64,000 bases of DNA from Pinus tabuliformis (taxonomy: Eukaryota; Streptophyta; Pinopsida; Pinales; Pinaceae), in assembly GCA_031772625.1 (NCBI GenBank), contig CM062807.1, positions 1,150,203,007-1,150,267,006 on the forward strand, written 5' to 3'. The translations under genes and the position numbers were made by a program. The notes below the pieces were generated by a model. The model was not told the origin of the DNA. It was given only the letters and a program-made list of their open reading frames with translations, and did no database searches. This document shows, piece after piece, positions 41,012 through 54,059 of this stretch; the stretch's first letter is position 1; every line of letters starts with the position of its first letter.

Positions 41012-41029
41012 TCCCCAGTGGAGTCGCCA
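41012..41029 (-). other. primer-binding site of the gag-only element
   Basis: Immediately inside the right LTR (after a 3-base gap) the minus strand reads TGGCGACTCCACTGGGGA. This resembles tRNA-Arg-type sites reported for Tat/Ogre elements. It sets the orientation, so the right LTR is the 5' LTR. The opposite side shows no comparable tRNA-like site. Confidence 0.65.
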
Positions 41030-41032
41030 CTA

Positions 41033-44000
41033 TGTTAGAGCCTAGATTTGCCTCAGGCTGAAAAGACAAGGTTCGAGGTCCACATCAAACCACGCTCAGC
41101 CTCGTAGCTAGCCCTACGAGGACAGGAGAGGGCTCTCTCCGGGTCAATCTCAAGGAAAGATAATCGATGGGGCTTGAGATGACTGATTTAACAACTGATC
41201 TTAGGCTAGGTATGAAAGTGAAAAGTTTTGATTTGAGTTTTTGGGGGTTTTGTTGGACAAAAGGGACAGGAAAATTTTGGGTCCGGGGATGAGGCCAGAT
41301 TTTTGCAGAGTTTAGGTAGGGCTAAGATAGGCAGTAGTTTTGATGCTTTAGATTGAATGAATGGGTGGATCAGACTGGTGAGGAGCCAAGGAGGGCAAGA
41401 AGGTCTCAAGGTTCCTCCTCAAACAGATGAAAACATGAAGAATTAATCAAAATATCAAGGCAGAGCATAGTAGTCCAATGAATTCTACCTTAATCACTCA
41501 TTTGTTTAATTGCAGAAGACAAGAGAAGGGAAAATGATACACATAAACATTAGTGAACTTACAAATACATAGAGAAAAACACCATCAAAACATAGAGCCA
41601 CATGGATCCCAACAAGTGCTGCAAAACCTTGGTCTTTCCTTTGCCAAAATTGCAGAAATGAAATGTACAATAGAGTGCCAAGCAATCCCAAGTGTCCAAC
41701 CCTGAAAATGACTTAGAAATTACATAATATAGACAAGCCAAACCTATTCCCTTGCCTCTAGGGGTTGAGCTCATCATTCTAGGAGCTGTTTGAACTAATT
41801 CTAAACAAGGAACTAAAATCTAGGTAGTCAAACAACTTACCCCTATATGCTAGGAAATTGATTGATTGATTCAATTTTCACCTTTTAGTGAATGAATCCT
41901 CTAGAACAAGTAAAAATGTGTCAATATTACATCATGGTTATCAAATTACATCATGAAAGGTCAAGAGTAACTTCAAGAAGCAAAAATGGTCAAAACTGGG
42001 CGAATTTATGAGCTGAACAGTGAAAAATGGGCAAAAATCCTCTATGCGCCGCGCCTGATTCTCTATGCGTCGCGCCACTTTGGAGCTTATTTTGAGGCAC
42101 TTCCTGAAGTCCAAATTGAGCCCAAGTGTGCTTGCTGGAAAGGTATGCCTATCTACTTTCCAAAACAAGTGGAATTTATAAATTTAGATATCATTTTCCC
42201 CTCCAAAACTTCATTCTCCCAAGACTGCTTCCTGTGTGTCAAAATAGGGGCAGTGAGGTCATTTTTTGAGTGTTTTTGACCTCCTGAGGAGTCAAAACTT
42301 GCCCAAATTTCTTGGCCGTGCACCATAAACCATGATTTTTCATGAAAAATAAAAAAATTTAAACTTTTTGCAATTTGGAGCTCCTTAGCAAAAGTGCGCG
42401 CCACGTGGCGAGGCGCATAGGGAGAAAAACCCTGTTTTTTGTGCCAAAAATTGTCAAAATGCCAAAAATGCCCCAAATTTCTTGAAATTTGGGCTGGAAC
42501 TTCTCCATCAAGTGTCATACTGGGTTAAAGAGGCTTTGGCCAATATCTAAAGACGATCAAGCTCCCTTTGCCTCTTTTGCTTCCTTATTGCCTTCTTTAA
42601 TTTTGCCTTTAGATTCCTTATTCGTGCCTTGCAAACCTTGTTCCGCTCCATGTAGTGGAAAGCCATGTGTCTCAGTAATGCTTTGTCTCTATCAGCCTTG
42701 TCCAGCAGTCCCTCCAAGTGGATGTTGACTCTCTCGAGCCAAGACTCTCGATCATCATTAATCTCTTGCTCCAATGAAGTGAACTCCACCCTCCTCCTTT
42801 GGGCAGCTTGGCGATTCTCGAATATGTTTGCCACCTCTATGAGACCTCCTGGGTGCATGTACCTCTATGGGAGAGTCACTTTGGGTCTCTGCTTCATAAT
42901 CAGATGAATGCTCAGATGCCATGACTGCTGTTATTCAAATTGCCTTGGAGAAATAGATGCTGGTGTATGAAAACTGTGCTGAACTGCTCTTTTAGTGATG
43001 TGCCTAAATTCTGCCACCAAGGGGAAAACAAATGAAACAGGGACTGTTAGGAAGGGGAAATAATAGTAAGGGATTAGGAACTATTGGGATAGATTTGTTA
43101 GGGAAATATGGGAGAGGGTTTGGGATTTATGTGTGGGAATAGGGTTTAGGGTTTCACATTTAAAAGTTTGGGAAAGGGAATTTGGGATAGGGGTTTAGTA
43201 ATTTTAGGGGATAGGGAACAATGAAATCAGGGGAAAAAATGGAGTCAAGGAGAAAAGAAAATGATGGAAAAGAGTAAGCTTGGTGGCAAACAATTTTTGA
43301 AACCCTAAACAACAATTTTCATGTGAAGATTTTGACATGGTAGGGTTTGAGTTTTTGTTTTGGCATTCACCACATCAAACATAATATACACCATAAACTT
43401 GGATGGATGAACAGCGAAGGAGGAGCTCAACCTACTTGAAATCAAGAGAAATTTGCACGTTTTTGGCGTTTGGAGGCTGTTCTGGAATTTTTCGGGCCAA
43501 TCAGCTGAGTGCGCCGTGCAGCTTGCCCAATGCACCACGCCTCCCCAGTGCGCCGCGCCCGTGTTAATTTACACTGGATGATCGCGCCCAATGCGTCGTG
43601 CCTCCCCAGTGCGCCACGCCACCTGCTCTATGCGCCGCGCCTCCCCAGTGCGCCGCGGCACCTGCTCTATGCGCCGCGCCACCTGCTCTATGCGCCGCGC
43701 CCGGTTTTGAACACAACTTTGGCTTGAAACTTGACAATTTCACCCTCTCACCACTAGACTTCGACCCTCTTTGATCTCTTGGAGGAAAATGAATGTTTTG
43801 AAACCATGTGAACATCTTATAGTGATGGATTTGATTTTTGTTTCTCACAAACCCACTTTGTAATGTTTTGACTTGGCACTTTTTTCACAATTAATAGAAC
43901 TCTGTCTTTTTGTTTCCCTTTTAATTTTTTGGCTTGAGTGATGAATCTTTTGTAAATTTTTTGCAGGGATAGTGGCATGTCTTGACAAAGGAAGACCAGG

Positions 44001-44475
44001 GCTGCGCCTGGAGATTTCAACAACTGAAACATTTTTGAAAATTACATGACAATTTATTACAAAGCGAAATGACGAATTTTCTTCAAAACAGAGTTTTGAA
44101 GAAAAGTCATAGTCGAGCATATGATGATGAAAATATTGAAAATGAACACTTAATAAGGACCTCCCTCCTGAGTCTGCTGGCATTATTAGACATTGTTGAA
44201 GACCAAATGGACTAACCCTAGACCTAGTGATTGAAATGACTCTGCTGATCAATATATTAAAACAGGACTGTAAGTGATTTTAAAACTTGATTTTGATGAA
44301 CAGACCTAAGCCAACAATGATAAGGCATGAGGGGTAATGAATGACAAGACCCTTCCATGATATTATGGCATGCCCCTAGCGGAATGCAACTGAGTGAATT
44401 GAGCGAGACACCTAAAAATGAAATGCAATAAGAGAAATGATCTATGATGGAGGGATGACCAGACCGACTCTAACA
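41033..44475 (-). repeat. 5' LTR of the gag-only element (right)
   Basis: 3443 bp, 96 bp longer than the left LTR. Visible length differences are a 25-bp stretch near 41120-41145, extra minisatellite units at 43620-43690, and a short repeat TAAAACTTGATTTTG near 44281. It contains the right-hand version of the LTR ORF (42547-42858) and the G-box-like palindrome with one arm changed (about 42398-42411). Confidence 0.92.
43501..43703. repeat. GC-rich minisatellite in the right LTR
   Basis: Alternating words CCTCCCCAGTGCGCCGCGCC and ACCTGCTCTATGCGCCGCGC in at least six units. The left LTR has the same array with fewer units (37850-37985). Local GC content is far above the surroundings. Confidence 0.85.
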
Positions 44476-45038
44476 CATAGGCGTCTTTCTGGTAGGCAAG
44501 GACTGGGACCTTGTACTGAGAATGAGAAAAAATCATGGGTTTCATCATTTCTATGGTTCTTTCTCCAACGGTAAGGTCCTCTCTATACGCTAGAGCCTTT
44601 TATTCATTTCCGAAATATGAGATGAGTATGTTATTGGTAACTTGTACGGTTTACCATCTCCAGCTCTACTCTTGAATCATTAAGTAATAAATACTCTCAT
44701 TACAAGATCTATTAATACAGTAACGACATGTAATTATGGGGTTGGCCAGGTAGCTGACCCTGTTGTTCCGTTCTTGCGGCAATATGAGCATAAACTTTAT
44801 GCTTCTTCAATTTGCATGATTTCCCCACTCAATGGATTGATGACCATTCGCTACCAATGAGGAATTGCTTTTCATCCCACATCAAGGTGATTGGACTTGC
44901 ACCAACGGAAACCATAAATTTCATCCGCAGTAAGGTTAGATGATGGATCTTTACTTGATTACAGTGGGAAAATTCTTCTGTTATTCCTTTGTAAGAATTT
45001 CCCAGTCTGTTTAAGTTTCTGATCCAAATGAGTCACAC

Positions 45039-45152
45039 ATACACCCTAGCACATACTCCTCTATGCTGAGGACATCCTCGAAGAGCAGGAGATTTTTTTC
45101 TATTCTCTATTAGCTGTCTTGCATTTCTAATAAGTTGTTGAATAATGGGCAT
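45039..45152 (-). pseudogene. rps12: plastid rps12 exon 1 (copy B), open
   Basis: 114 bp, exactly the usual size: [38 protein letters not shown], then donor GTGTGACTC (usual GTGCG, one base changed). The frame is open and the ATG is intact. The region 44481-45038 holds the 5' half of the trans-spliced intron. With exon 2 and 3 copies at 18295-19091, all three rps12 pieces exist in this window on the minus strand, but 26 kb apart. Confidence 0.92.
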
Positions 45153-45324
45153 TTTAGCTGTATTATATGCGGAATCAACTGGTTCAGATTGATCCTAACC
45201 ATACCATATCAGGTGATTATGAAATGAATCACTCCCCCCCCCTTTTTTTTGAAAAGGAACAAAGAGATCACAGTTTACAGTTCATTATAAAAATAAATTA
45301 AAAAGAGGATCTTCGGCTATGAGA

Positions 45325-45913
45325 TCAACCTTCCGCTACGACATCAACAATGCCATAAGCTTGGGCTTCTGTGCTGACATAAAATCATCTTTGTTCAGGT
45401 CATGTTGAATTACCTCTCCGGGTTGGCCCGTTCTTTCTATATAACATTTGGTTATGTAATCGCGAAGCATCGTTACGTGTTTCGATTCGTTATGAAAATC
45501 TGAAACCGATCCGTCATAATAGGAACTAGCACGTTGGTTGATCATAAGCCTAGCGTGAGGTAATGCTATACGTTTAGGCATTTCTCCCCCGATTAGGATG
45601 AAAGATCCCATTGAAGTAGCTACCCCCATGCATATTGTATGTACATCTGGTACTATTGCTTGCATCATATCGAAAAGACCTACCCCTGGTATTACTGATC
45701 CATAGGGACAGTTGATAATGAGAAAATATATTTATTTTCATCTTCTGCACTCAAATATACCATGAGACCCATGAGTTGATTTGCAATCTCGTGATTGATA
45801 TCCTGAGCCAAAAAAAGTAATCTCTCTCGATAAAGTCAGTTGTATAAGTCGACCCAAGTTGCATCTTCATCTCCAGGGGCTCGGAAAGGCACTTTTGGAA
45901 CACCAACGGGCAT
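45325..45913 (-). pseudogene. clpP: plastid clpP (copy B)
   Basis: Intron-less clpP of 589 bp from ATG at 45911-45913 to TGA at 45325-45327. It is frameshifted near the middle (45700-45740), where two bases are missing relative to copy A. Ser region [13 protein letters not shown] and His region [10 protein letters not shown] are readable; MIHQ became MINQ. The C-terminus ends with a broken [12 protein letters not shown] frame. Confidence 0.93.
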
Positions 45914-46074
45914 TTGTTTGAATGGAAAGAAGTGAAGCACTATACTCTAATATGGGAACGTAAAGTATATGAAGTTGTGTAACATATGAACTCTGGAAAT
46001 AGAGCTTTAGATGGATCAAAGATCCATGTAAAAGATCCTTCCATTATTCGAGTTGATAATGTAACGAATCACAC

Positions 46075-46098
46075 TTTTACCGCTAAACTATACTCGCC
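46075..46098 (-). tRNA. trnG-UCC: trnG-UCC 5' exon (copy B)
   Basis: Same 24 bp and same intron start as copy A. Relative to copy A, about 30 bp are missing next to it (near 45996). No 3' exon is present. The downstream 46099-46474 contains a 107-codon minus-strand frame of unknown nature that I do not name. Confidence 0.7.
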
Positions 46099-46474
46099 AC
46101 GATCTGATTGTAACATATGGATCGATATTTTGTCCAACCAACCCATTTATCTTTTTTTGAGTCTTTTCCGGATAACTTCGATCAGAGAACGATAAGCCCC
46201 ATTCACTATTAAAATGATTAAAATTATCAAGCATGAAACATTTTGTATAATTTGAGTCCATAAAGTCTTTTTTATCGGAATTGGGCCGATGGTTCACAAA
46301 TAGAGATTCCGTAAATTGCTTTAGAGTTGTTTTAGTTGCAATAAGTAATTTCTGAAGGGACTCCATTTTATCGATAGGCAAGTTTATTGAAAAAAAACTT
46401 GAGGAAACCAAGAATTCTGGTCATACTATTGACAACTTCCCGATCACTTTCATATTATAAAGAATAGATTGGTG

Positions 46475-46547
46475 GCCCCTATCGTCTAGTGGATCAGGAC
46501 ATCTCTCTTTCAAGGAGGCAACAGGGATTCAACTTCCCCTAGGGGTA
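46475..46547 (+). tRNA. trnE-UUC: plastid trnE-UUC
   Basis: 73 nt, GCCCCTATCGTCTAGTGGAT through the TTC anticodon loop (CTTTCAA) to CCCCTAGGGGTA. The acceptor pairs. Three or four positions differ from the usual plastid sequence, including GCAACAG for GCAGCGG. First of the native trnE-trnY-trnD group. Confidence 0.93.
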
Positions 46548-46601
46548 CCATGATCCATTCATTAGGTATCCTAAATAATTTTCAATCACTGTCTTGTTCC
46601 T

Positions 46602-46685
46602 GGGTCGATGCCCGAGTGGTTAATGAGGACGAACTGTAAATCCGTTGGCAATATGCCTACGTTGGTTCAAATCCAGCTCAACCCA
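46602..46685 (+). tRNA. trnY-GUA: plastid trnY-GUA
   Basis: 84-nt class II tRNA with long variable arm. GGGTCGATGCCCGAGTGGTT, anticodon GTA (CTGTAAA), T arm GGTTCAAATCC. Changes relative to the usual sequence in the 3' acceptor strand (AACCC for GGCCC) weaken pairing. Confidence 0.92.
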
Positions 46686-46943
46686 ACCAATATCACCAAT
46701 ACCAATCTATCAGTATGGTTATATTCATGCTAATCATGAATGAAAAGATAATTGGTAATTGAACCCCGACATCGATATCTATTCATATCGTAGATGCCCA
46801 ATTTCGTATGAATCGATACATTTCAAAAATGAAAGAGAAGGATAAGATATTTAATCGACCTAGCACTCGCATAATCTATATGACCTATCTAGCACCTATC
46901 ATGGAATAAATTTTATCCAATAGTAGGTGAGCTGTACTGTATT

Positions 46944-47017
46944 GGGATTGTAGCTCAATTGGTTAGAGTACCGCCCTGTCAAGACGGAAGTTGCGGGTTT
47001 GAGTCCCGTCAGTCCCG
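46944..47017 (+). tRNA. trnD-GUC: plastid trnD-GUC
   Basis: GGGATTGTAGCTCAATTGGT, anticodon GTC (CTGTCAA), T arm GGGTTTGAGTCCC, acceptor end CAGTCCC. Third member of the native group. The 505-bp spacer to psbM (47018-47522) holds an 87-codon frame (47041-47304) that I do not recognise and treat as spacer. Confidence 0.93.
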
Positions 47018-47522
47018 ATCCAATAGTAAGTGAACTGTGAATGATCATGTTAGGATCTAGATGGACTAGTCCTTATCATTCCAGGGTCATGGGTGGGCCT
47101 CCGGATAAATTCGATATGGGATACTTCTTTCTATATCATCACCGAAGCGGGATAGATTCACAATTCCATCTAAATCGTGGAGATCCAAGCAAAATATCTC
47201 TCATGTCTGACGAACGTCTTTTGGAGGAGCATAAGGTTCTTATTCGTACGAATCCTATTCTTTCGAAATTATACCAGACATGTGTTGATCGGAATGTTTT
47301 CTGATGCACCTAAGTTTTTACTACTAGTCTTATCAAAAGTGATCGTATTAGGTTATACTATTTCCATCAAAGAATTCATTCAATCCATTAGTTAGATTCC
47401 GTTACTCGAACCAATTCTATCAATGACATACATCTATTTCATGGATCTTGAAAGGAATATTCATTCATCTCTATGAGATCAAATCTCGAGCTATTTTTGA
47501 ACAAAGTTAAAATAAGGAGATC

Positions 47523-47636
47523 ATGGAAGTAAATACCCTTGCATTTATTTCTCTTCTACTGTTCCTTGCAGTTCCTACTGCTTTTCTACTTATCCCTTAC
47601 GTTAAAACAACCAGTGCAAGCAGTGGAAGCAATTGA
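47523..47636 (+). CDS. psbM: plastid-derived psbM, open frame
   Basis: 37 codons, [20 protein letters not shown] then [17 protein letters not shown] and TGA at 47634-47636. A single hydrophobic helix is typical of the photosystem II M subunit. The native proteins are about 33-37 residues, so this is complete. Located after trnD as in plastomes. A nuclear copy without targeting signal is not expected to work. Too short for stops to be expected by chance. Confidence 0.85.
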   Translation: MEVNTLAFISLLLFLAVPTAFLLIPYVKTTSASSGSN

Positions 47637-47929
47637 TTTTGATGAAAATCAATTGATTGCTGATCACTAGATAGATCTTTATGATCTAGATCATAAGTAT
47701 AAAATAGGTTATGAGATCTTTTATATTACAACAATACAGGGTAGGGTGGATCTATTGTATTACAACAATACATGGTAGGGATTGCTTTTAATTTTTTTTG
47801 AAAAGAAAAAGAAGTAGTACGGAGGAAAAGAATATCTAACCTTTTCTTTTGTACTACTTCTTCTTTTACACCCATATATGGATAGATATATCTTAATAGT
47901 ACTTATCCATATATGGTAAATGTAGGATG

Positions 47930-49880
47930 AAGGACCTCGTACCATAAAATAGCGGAGCTGATCACATCACCTTCTTCCTGCTCTGGAAAAATAGACCCAA
48001 TGCAGACAGACTTAATTCTGAACGTACTTGCGGATTCTTTAGGATCAAAGTTGAACATCTTTTTTTTGGTACGAACGTCTATATCTAGCACTTGAAATGA
48101 TATATGAAAAAGCAAAGGAATCTATGACTTATGTCCCATATTTTTCCGAGAACGGAATTCATATAAGATCCGATCAATTCGGAACCATCCGATAAAACAA
48201 GGACTTTTTCTATTCCTACTAAGAAATAGAAGAGAGATCGTTCTTCAATGGAAGAAATTAGATTATCGACTCATTCTAGAAAAGAACTAATGAATTCAAA
48301 CCTGTTGAAGAAAATAAGATTTTTCATAGGAAAATGATAATGATAAGGGATTACGCACATCCCTTACGAGGATAAAGAGGAAATAATTCCATGTAGAGTG
48401 TTTCAATTTGTAATGAAGATTCAATATTACTGGATCCTTATGGAACAAAATATATTACCATGCATGATATGGAAGGAACACAATAATTGATTCTTAAGCA
48501 TTACCATTATGGCCCACTTCTCCCCCATACTACGAGTGAAAGGAAAATGTAAAACTACCTTTAAAGAAACCCAAGTTATACCGACTATATCCATACAGAT
48601 CATGTTCCTAATCAAATCCTATACAAGTTCGAACCAATGGAATACTTATATCACTCATTACTTGGATTCGTTCACCATCTTCATAGGAAATAGAATAGCT
48701 AATTTGAATCTACAAGTTGTCCCCTTCCCTCGATAAATCTAGGGAAAAGGGTGTTTTCATATTCGACCCATTAGGCATTCCATGTTCTACGTTAGAATAT
48801 CCAAAAATGGAATTTCTCTGTAGAATACCACTTTTGGGTATTCTAAGAATCGCATCAGGACAAGGTATTATTCTTTTTTCCCATTCTTTATCACACTGCA
48901 ATGAGACGATGAATCGATTCATTTGCTTTTCCCCCTTAATATTGTAATTATTAAGGTAAAAGACATAAATATAGTCTTGATGCTTGTTGGATATGGTCCG
49001 ATCAGTTTCAGTTTCTGACTAACTGAAGATTTGTTCTTCCTTCTCATAGCAATTTGAGTCACCTGATCTATGTTCCACTTGATCCACGTAAGAATCAGAA
49101 AGTGATTGATGTTTGGCAACAAAAGGTTGAACATATACTTGATACTGATACTTATGAAATGGAAAGGGTACTACACGGGATCCGTATATACCTCCCGATA
49201 ATATCCATAGATAACCCGTCCTAAGTATAGGATGAACATTACCCTGTACATATTCAAGTGCATGACACACATTGGTACTCCAGTGCATTTCTCCTTCTAA
49301 ATCAGAATATATATTTTTGCGAACTTTTTCCTTGAAGGAAGATGTTCTAGCACGAACCTCGGCAATAAGGTGTTCCGATTCCACATATTGATCATTCTGA
49401 ACCAAAAGCAAACTTTGTGGCGGAATGGTTAAGTTTTGTACTTGATCCTAACCATCAATAGTAATGGATAAGTTATTATGACATAGATAAGCAGGATGTC
49501 CATTACGTGTACGTGTGGGATAAACCAAATTTTCATTGAATTCAATCTTTCATTGAAAGGGGCTCGTATATGTTCTGCAATATCACCAGTAAATACCCCC
49601 CCGGTATGAAAAGTCCTTAGTGTTAGTTGAGTTCTTGGTTCTCCAATGGATTGGCCCACAATAATACCTACTACTTCTCCTAATTCAATCAAGTGACTGT
49701 GAGTAGTACTCCGACCATAACATAATTGACAAATCCGAGATATACTCTTGCAAGTAAAGGGGGTTCGTATATATATTGGTTGTGTTCGAAGGTTTATTAA
49801 TTGATTGGCAAGTCCAACTCCAATATGCTGATTGCACGTGGTAATGCATCTCCTATTTATATATACATCGTCTATGGAAT
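47930..49880 (-). pseudogene. rpoC2: plastid rpoC2, N-terminal and middle part
   Basis: Minus strand. [20 protein letters not shown] opens the fragment at about 49870, followed by [17 protein letters not shown] sequence, [20 protein letters not shown] (the conserved AGQSIGEP motif with A to V), [55 protein letters not shown], then LRIPKSGILQRNSIFGYSNV to about 48710. Beyond that, broken frames (GERIQVMSDISIPLVRTCIG near 48640) continue to about 47930. Several shifts. This is a different part of the gene from the C-terminal copies at 27013 and 33013. Confidence 0.85.
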
Positions 49881-49905
49881 AGATTTTAGAGGGACCAAAA
49901 GGCAA
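49429..49905 (-). other. in-frame ycf1::rpoC2 junction ORF
   Basis: 158 open codons begin [11 protein letters not shown] (ycf1) and switch at about 49870 to DDVYINRR (rpoC2). The last about 40 codons are shifted relative to rpoC2. The upstream ycf1 part continues to its start near 50008 (TATCAT complement) but with a TGA at the SGP position. Likely a by-product of fragment joining. Confidence 0.7.
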
Positions 49906-50010
49906 TGTAGCAAGAAATCCATAATATAGCCCAAATATGATGATCGGACCTCAAACTTCTACCCATGAGGATAATGGACCCAATAGTAGACCAAGTACTT
50001 TTATCATATT
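49881..50010 (-). pseudogene. ycf1: plastid ycf1, first 40 codons (copy 2)
   Basis: MIKVLGLLLGPLSSWVEV, stop, [20 protein letters not shown]. The Trp that is a stop in the first copy is intact here, and a different codon (TCA to TGA) is broken. So the two ycf1 copies decayed independently. The AT-rich leader 50011-50201 matches 22397-22487 and leads to the end of chlN, the native order. Confidence 0.85.
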
Positions 50011-50201
50011 AAAACTGCCTTTGGTCTTGATCAAATAATTATTTTGATAAATTTATGATTTTATCATATATATTATTTCTAAGTATAGAAATAGTTTTTA
50101 TATTATATAAAGAAATATTCGATTTAACATAATTGATTTATAATAAATATTCTAATATCTGGATATTGCATATGCTATTAATATATATATTATTTGTTAT
50201 C

Positions 50202-51728
<1,527 letters not shown>

Positions 51729-51744
51729 CTAAATCCTCGTAAAC

Positions 51745-51897
51745 CCAAGTAAATTTTCCTTATTATTATTATTTTTATTTATTTATTTATTTTATTTTAT
51801 TTATTTTTATTTAGTTGTTTTATTATTATTGTTATTATTATTATTATTATTATTTATTTTATTTATTTTTAAATTTAATTTAATTTAATTTTTAATT
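51745..51897 (-). repeat. low-complexity T/A tract between chlL and chlN (copy B)
   Basis: About 150 bp of TTATT, TTTAT and ATT units. Sequence differs in unit make-up from copy A (26443-26544). Copy C has only a T run in the same place, suggesting expansion after the copies separated. Confidence 0.9.
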
Positions 51898-52733
51898 TTT
51901 TGTCCCCCACCACCAATGGGATTTAGATAAAGATCAGAGAGTAAACTAAATAATTCCTGATCTGGAATCTCTTTTGGGACAATACCTTCTAGTTGGGACA
52001 TTATTTGATCTGCTATGCCTAGATAATAACTACAAACATAGTTAAGGGATGGTTCAGATCCAACCATTTCAAATAAGGTTTTACCCTTTACTCTCGAAAC
52101 TCGGATATCCTCAATAATAGGTAATAATTCTATTACGGGCATTGGACAGGCTTCTACATATTTATTTATAAGCTCTCTTCTAGATGTACGATTTCCCACC
52201 AAGCCTGCTAATCAGAGTGGATGTGTACGAGCTTTTTCCCTTATAGAGGCAGTAATACGATTAGCTGCAAATAATGCATCGAATCCATTATCTGTAATAA
52301 TAACACAATAATCTGCATAGTTCAATGGAGCGACAAAACCTCCACAGACCACGTCACCGAATACATTGAATAATAAAATATCATATTCGTAAAATGAATT
52401 TAATTCTTTTAACAACTTTATAGTTTCTCCCACCACATATCCTCCACACCCGGCTCTTGCGGGTGGACCCCCTGCTTCCACACAATCCACCCCTCCATAA
52501 CCCTTGTGAATTACATCTTCGGGCCAAATATCCTCATAATGATAATCCTTGGATTGTAAAGTATCTATAATTGTAGGTATTATAAATCCTGTAAGAGTAA
52601 AAGTCATATTGTGTTTGGGATCACACCCAATCAGTAACACTTTTTGACCACGTCTCACTAGAGTGACTAAGATATTACAACTAGTTGCTGATTTACCGAT
52701 TCTGCCTTTCCCGTAAACTGCTATTTCACCGCC
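51888..52733 (-). pseudogene. chlL: plastid chlL, full length (copy B)
   Basis: The start region reads GGCGGTGAAATAGCAG, with one base missing so the start codon is out of frame. The P-loop is changed to GKGRIGKSA (usual GKGGIGKST). Then [19 protein letters not shown], the [20 protein letters not shown] block intact (unlike copy A), and a TGA at 52212-52214 where copy A has CGA. Open to about 51888. Both ATP-binding changes would abolish activity. Confidence 0.95.
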
Positions 52734-52991
52734 AATCCTCCTTTATCTAAATCTAAAAGTTATCTCTTTATTTCAAGGTTCTATATAATCGAATTATGCT
52801 TTTTTAAGTAATACCTAATATTGAATGGTAGCAATCATTATAGATCCTATTGTATTTATAGGTCAATACCTCTAGGGTGGGGTGTCCAAGAGTTGATAAA
52901 AAACCTTATTGAGTTTCTCGTTTATACACTGATGATCATGGGTCAGTCCAAAGAACAAGAATCTTTCCCGTATATGGTAACCCTTCGTTGT

Positions 52992-53063
52992 TCCTCAGTA
53001 GCTCAGTTGTAGAGCGGTCAACTGTTCATTGATTGGTCGTAGGTTTGAATCCTACTTGGGGAG
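52992..53063 (+). tRNA. trnN-GUU: plastid trnN-GUU
   Basis: 72 nt, TCCTCAGTAGCTCAGTTGTA, anticodon GTT (CTGTTCA), T arm GGTTTGAATCC, end TTGGGGAG. Anticodon-stem and T-loop changes are visible (CAACT/CATTG for the usual GGCT/ACCG). Its position between chlL and trnR-ACG is the native gymnosperm order at the single-copy boundary. Confidence 0.92.
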
Positions 53064-53645
53064 ATCCGTTTTATTCAAAATAAAGCTCGTTTTTACCATT
53101 AGGAGTAAGTCAAATGTTACCTATCCTTGTTCATAATATATGAATGCACAATCGCCACAGGATCAAGATAGGATCCCGATCGTCCGGGAAAGGCAAAATG
53201 GAAACAACAGTGTCTTCGAAATAGTGAAAATTTCGGAGAAACAAATCCATTGTTCTCCTGATGTGATGACATTTCCAGAGCTGAAGGTGAAGAGGCCTCT
53301 ATTCTCTCGACCCGTTACTAGTCATTCGACCCGTTACCAGCTGTTAGAACTATAAGTTCGTTCCTTGGAAGTCAGAATTGGATCCCTGCATGCTGTCAAT
53401 CGATTTTCCCTCATATTTTCCCTCGGATTTGGAAGAATCTCTCGTTCTATAACCCTAATCTAAATCTAATAATGAGGAAGATTTATAGGAGGTCAGACAC
53501 AAATATGCTGGTTACTCTCGAACTTAGCGGGTATCATTTTATATAAATGACCCTTTGTGAAGACTAAGTTCCATAGCTTTGTGTCCGCTATCCCAATCAT
53601 AATCTCCCTACCCCTGAAAGGCCTCCCTTTTTTCCCCTTTCGAGG
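53064..53645. other. trnN-trnR spacer, no gene
   Basis: Plastid spacer of 582 bp. The 71-codon frame at 53140-53355 (MNAQSPQDQDRIPIVRERQN) is typical of the non-coding spacer next to trnR and is not annotated as a gene. Short direct repeats (GACCCGTTAC) at 53309 and 53330. Confidence 0.6.
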
Positions 53646-53719
53646 TGGGTGAGGAGGGATTCGAAGCCCCAACACCGTGGTTCGTAGCCACGTGCTCTAA
53701 TCCTCTGAGCTACAGACCC
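53646..53719 (-). tRNA. trnR-ACG: plastid trnR-ACG
   Basis: Minus strand, GGGTCTGTAGCTCAGAGGAT, anticodon ACG (CTACGAA), T arm GCTTCGAATCC, end CTCACCCA. Two transitions in the acceptor stem relative to the usual GGGCTTG. Native neighbour of rrn5. Confidence 0.92.
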
Positions 53720-53938
53720 CGTCTCCATTGGATTCGTTCCCAGGAGTCCCTCCCAAAAGGAAGGGATTCCTCTCTTCGGGGTAAGAAGACGCAAAAGCAA
53801 ATTTATCACATCGCTATGAGTGAGTGTAGGTATTGTGTTTCAAATAAAAGTAAAGTGTGGAGTGGGAAAGAAAATATGTAAGAAATGGGTTTCAAAGAAG
53901 ACGACTTTCTAATGAGAAGAGGCATTAAGATTTTTATC

Positions 53939-54059
53939 ATCCCGACACCGAGCTATTTTCCCGCATGGCTTCCCCTACAGTATCGTCACCGCAGTAGAGT
54001 TTAACCACCAAGTTCGGGATGGGTTGGTGTGGTTCCTCTACGCCTGGGACACCAGAATT
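53939..54059 (-). rRNA. rrn5: plastid 5S rRNA, decayed
   Basis: Minus strand, ATTCTGGTGTCCCAGGCGTA through CCCATCCCGAACTTGGTGGT to GCTCGGTGTCGGGAT, about 121 bp as in other plastids. The loop A-C region is well conserved and the 3' third has several changes. Position between trnR-ACG and 4.5S is native. Confidence 0.92.

Larger units (their letters stand above)
35395..44475 (-). mobile_element. gag-only LTR retrotransposon with 3.4-kb LTRs (TR-GAG/LARD type)
   Basis: Element of 9081 bp between TGTTAGAG and CTCTAACA ends, flanked by CATAG on both sides (35390-35394 and 44476-44480). The unoccupied site is present in the other copy at about 23710-23725. LTRs are 3347 bp (left) and 3443 bp (right) and differ by about 6 percent over the first 350 bp plus several indels. 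The interior is only 2291 bp and encodes a Gag-like ORF but no protease, polymerase or integrase. The primer site next to the right LTR reads TGGCGACTCCACTGGGG on the minus strand, a form I associate with Tat/Ogre-type Ty3 elements. Mobilisation would need enzymes from another element. Confidence 0.93.
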
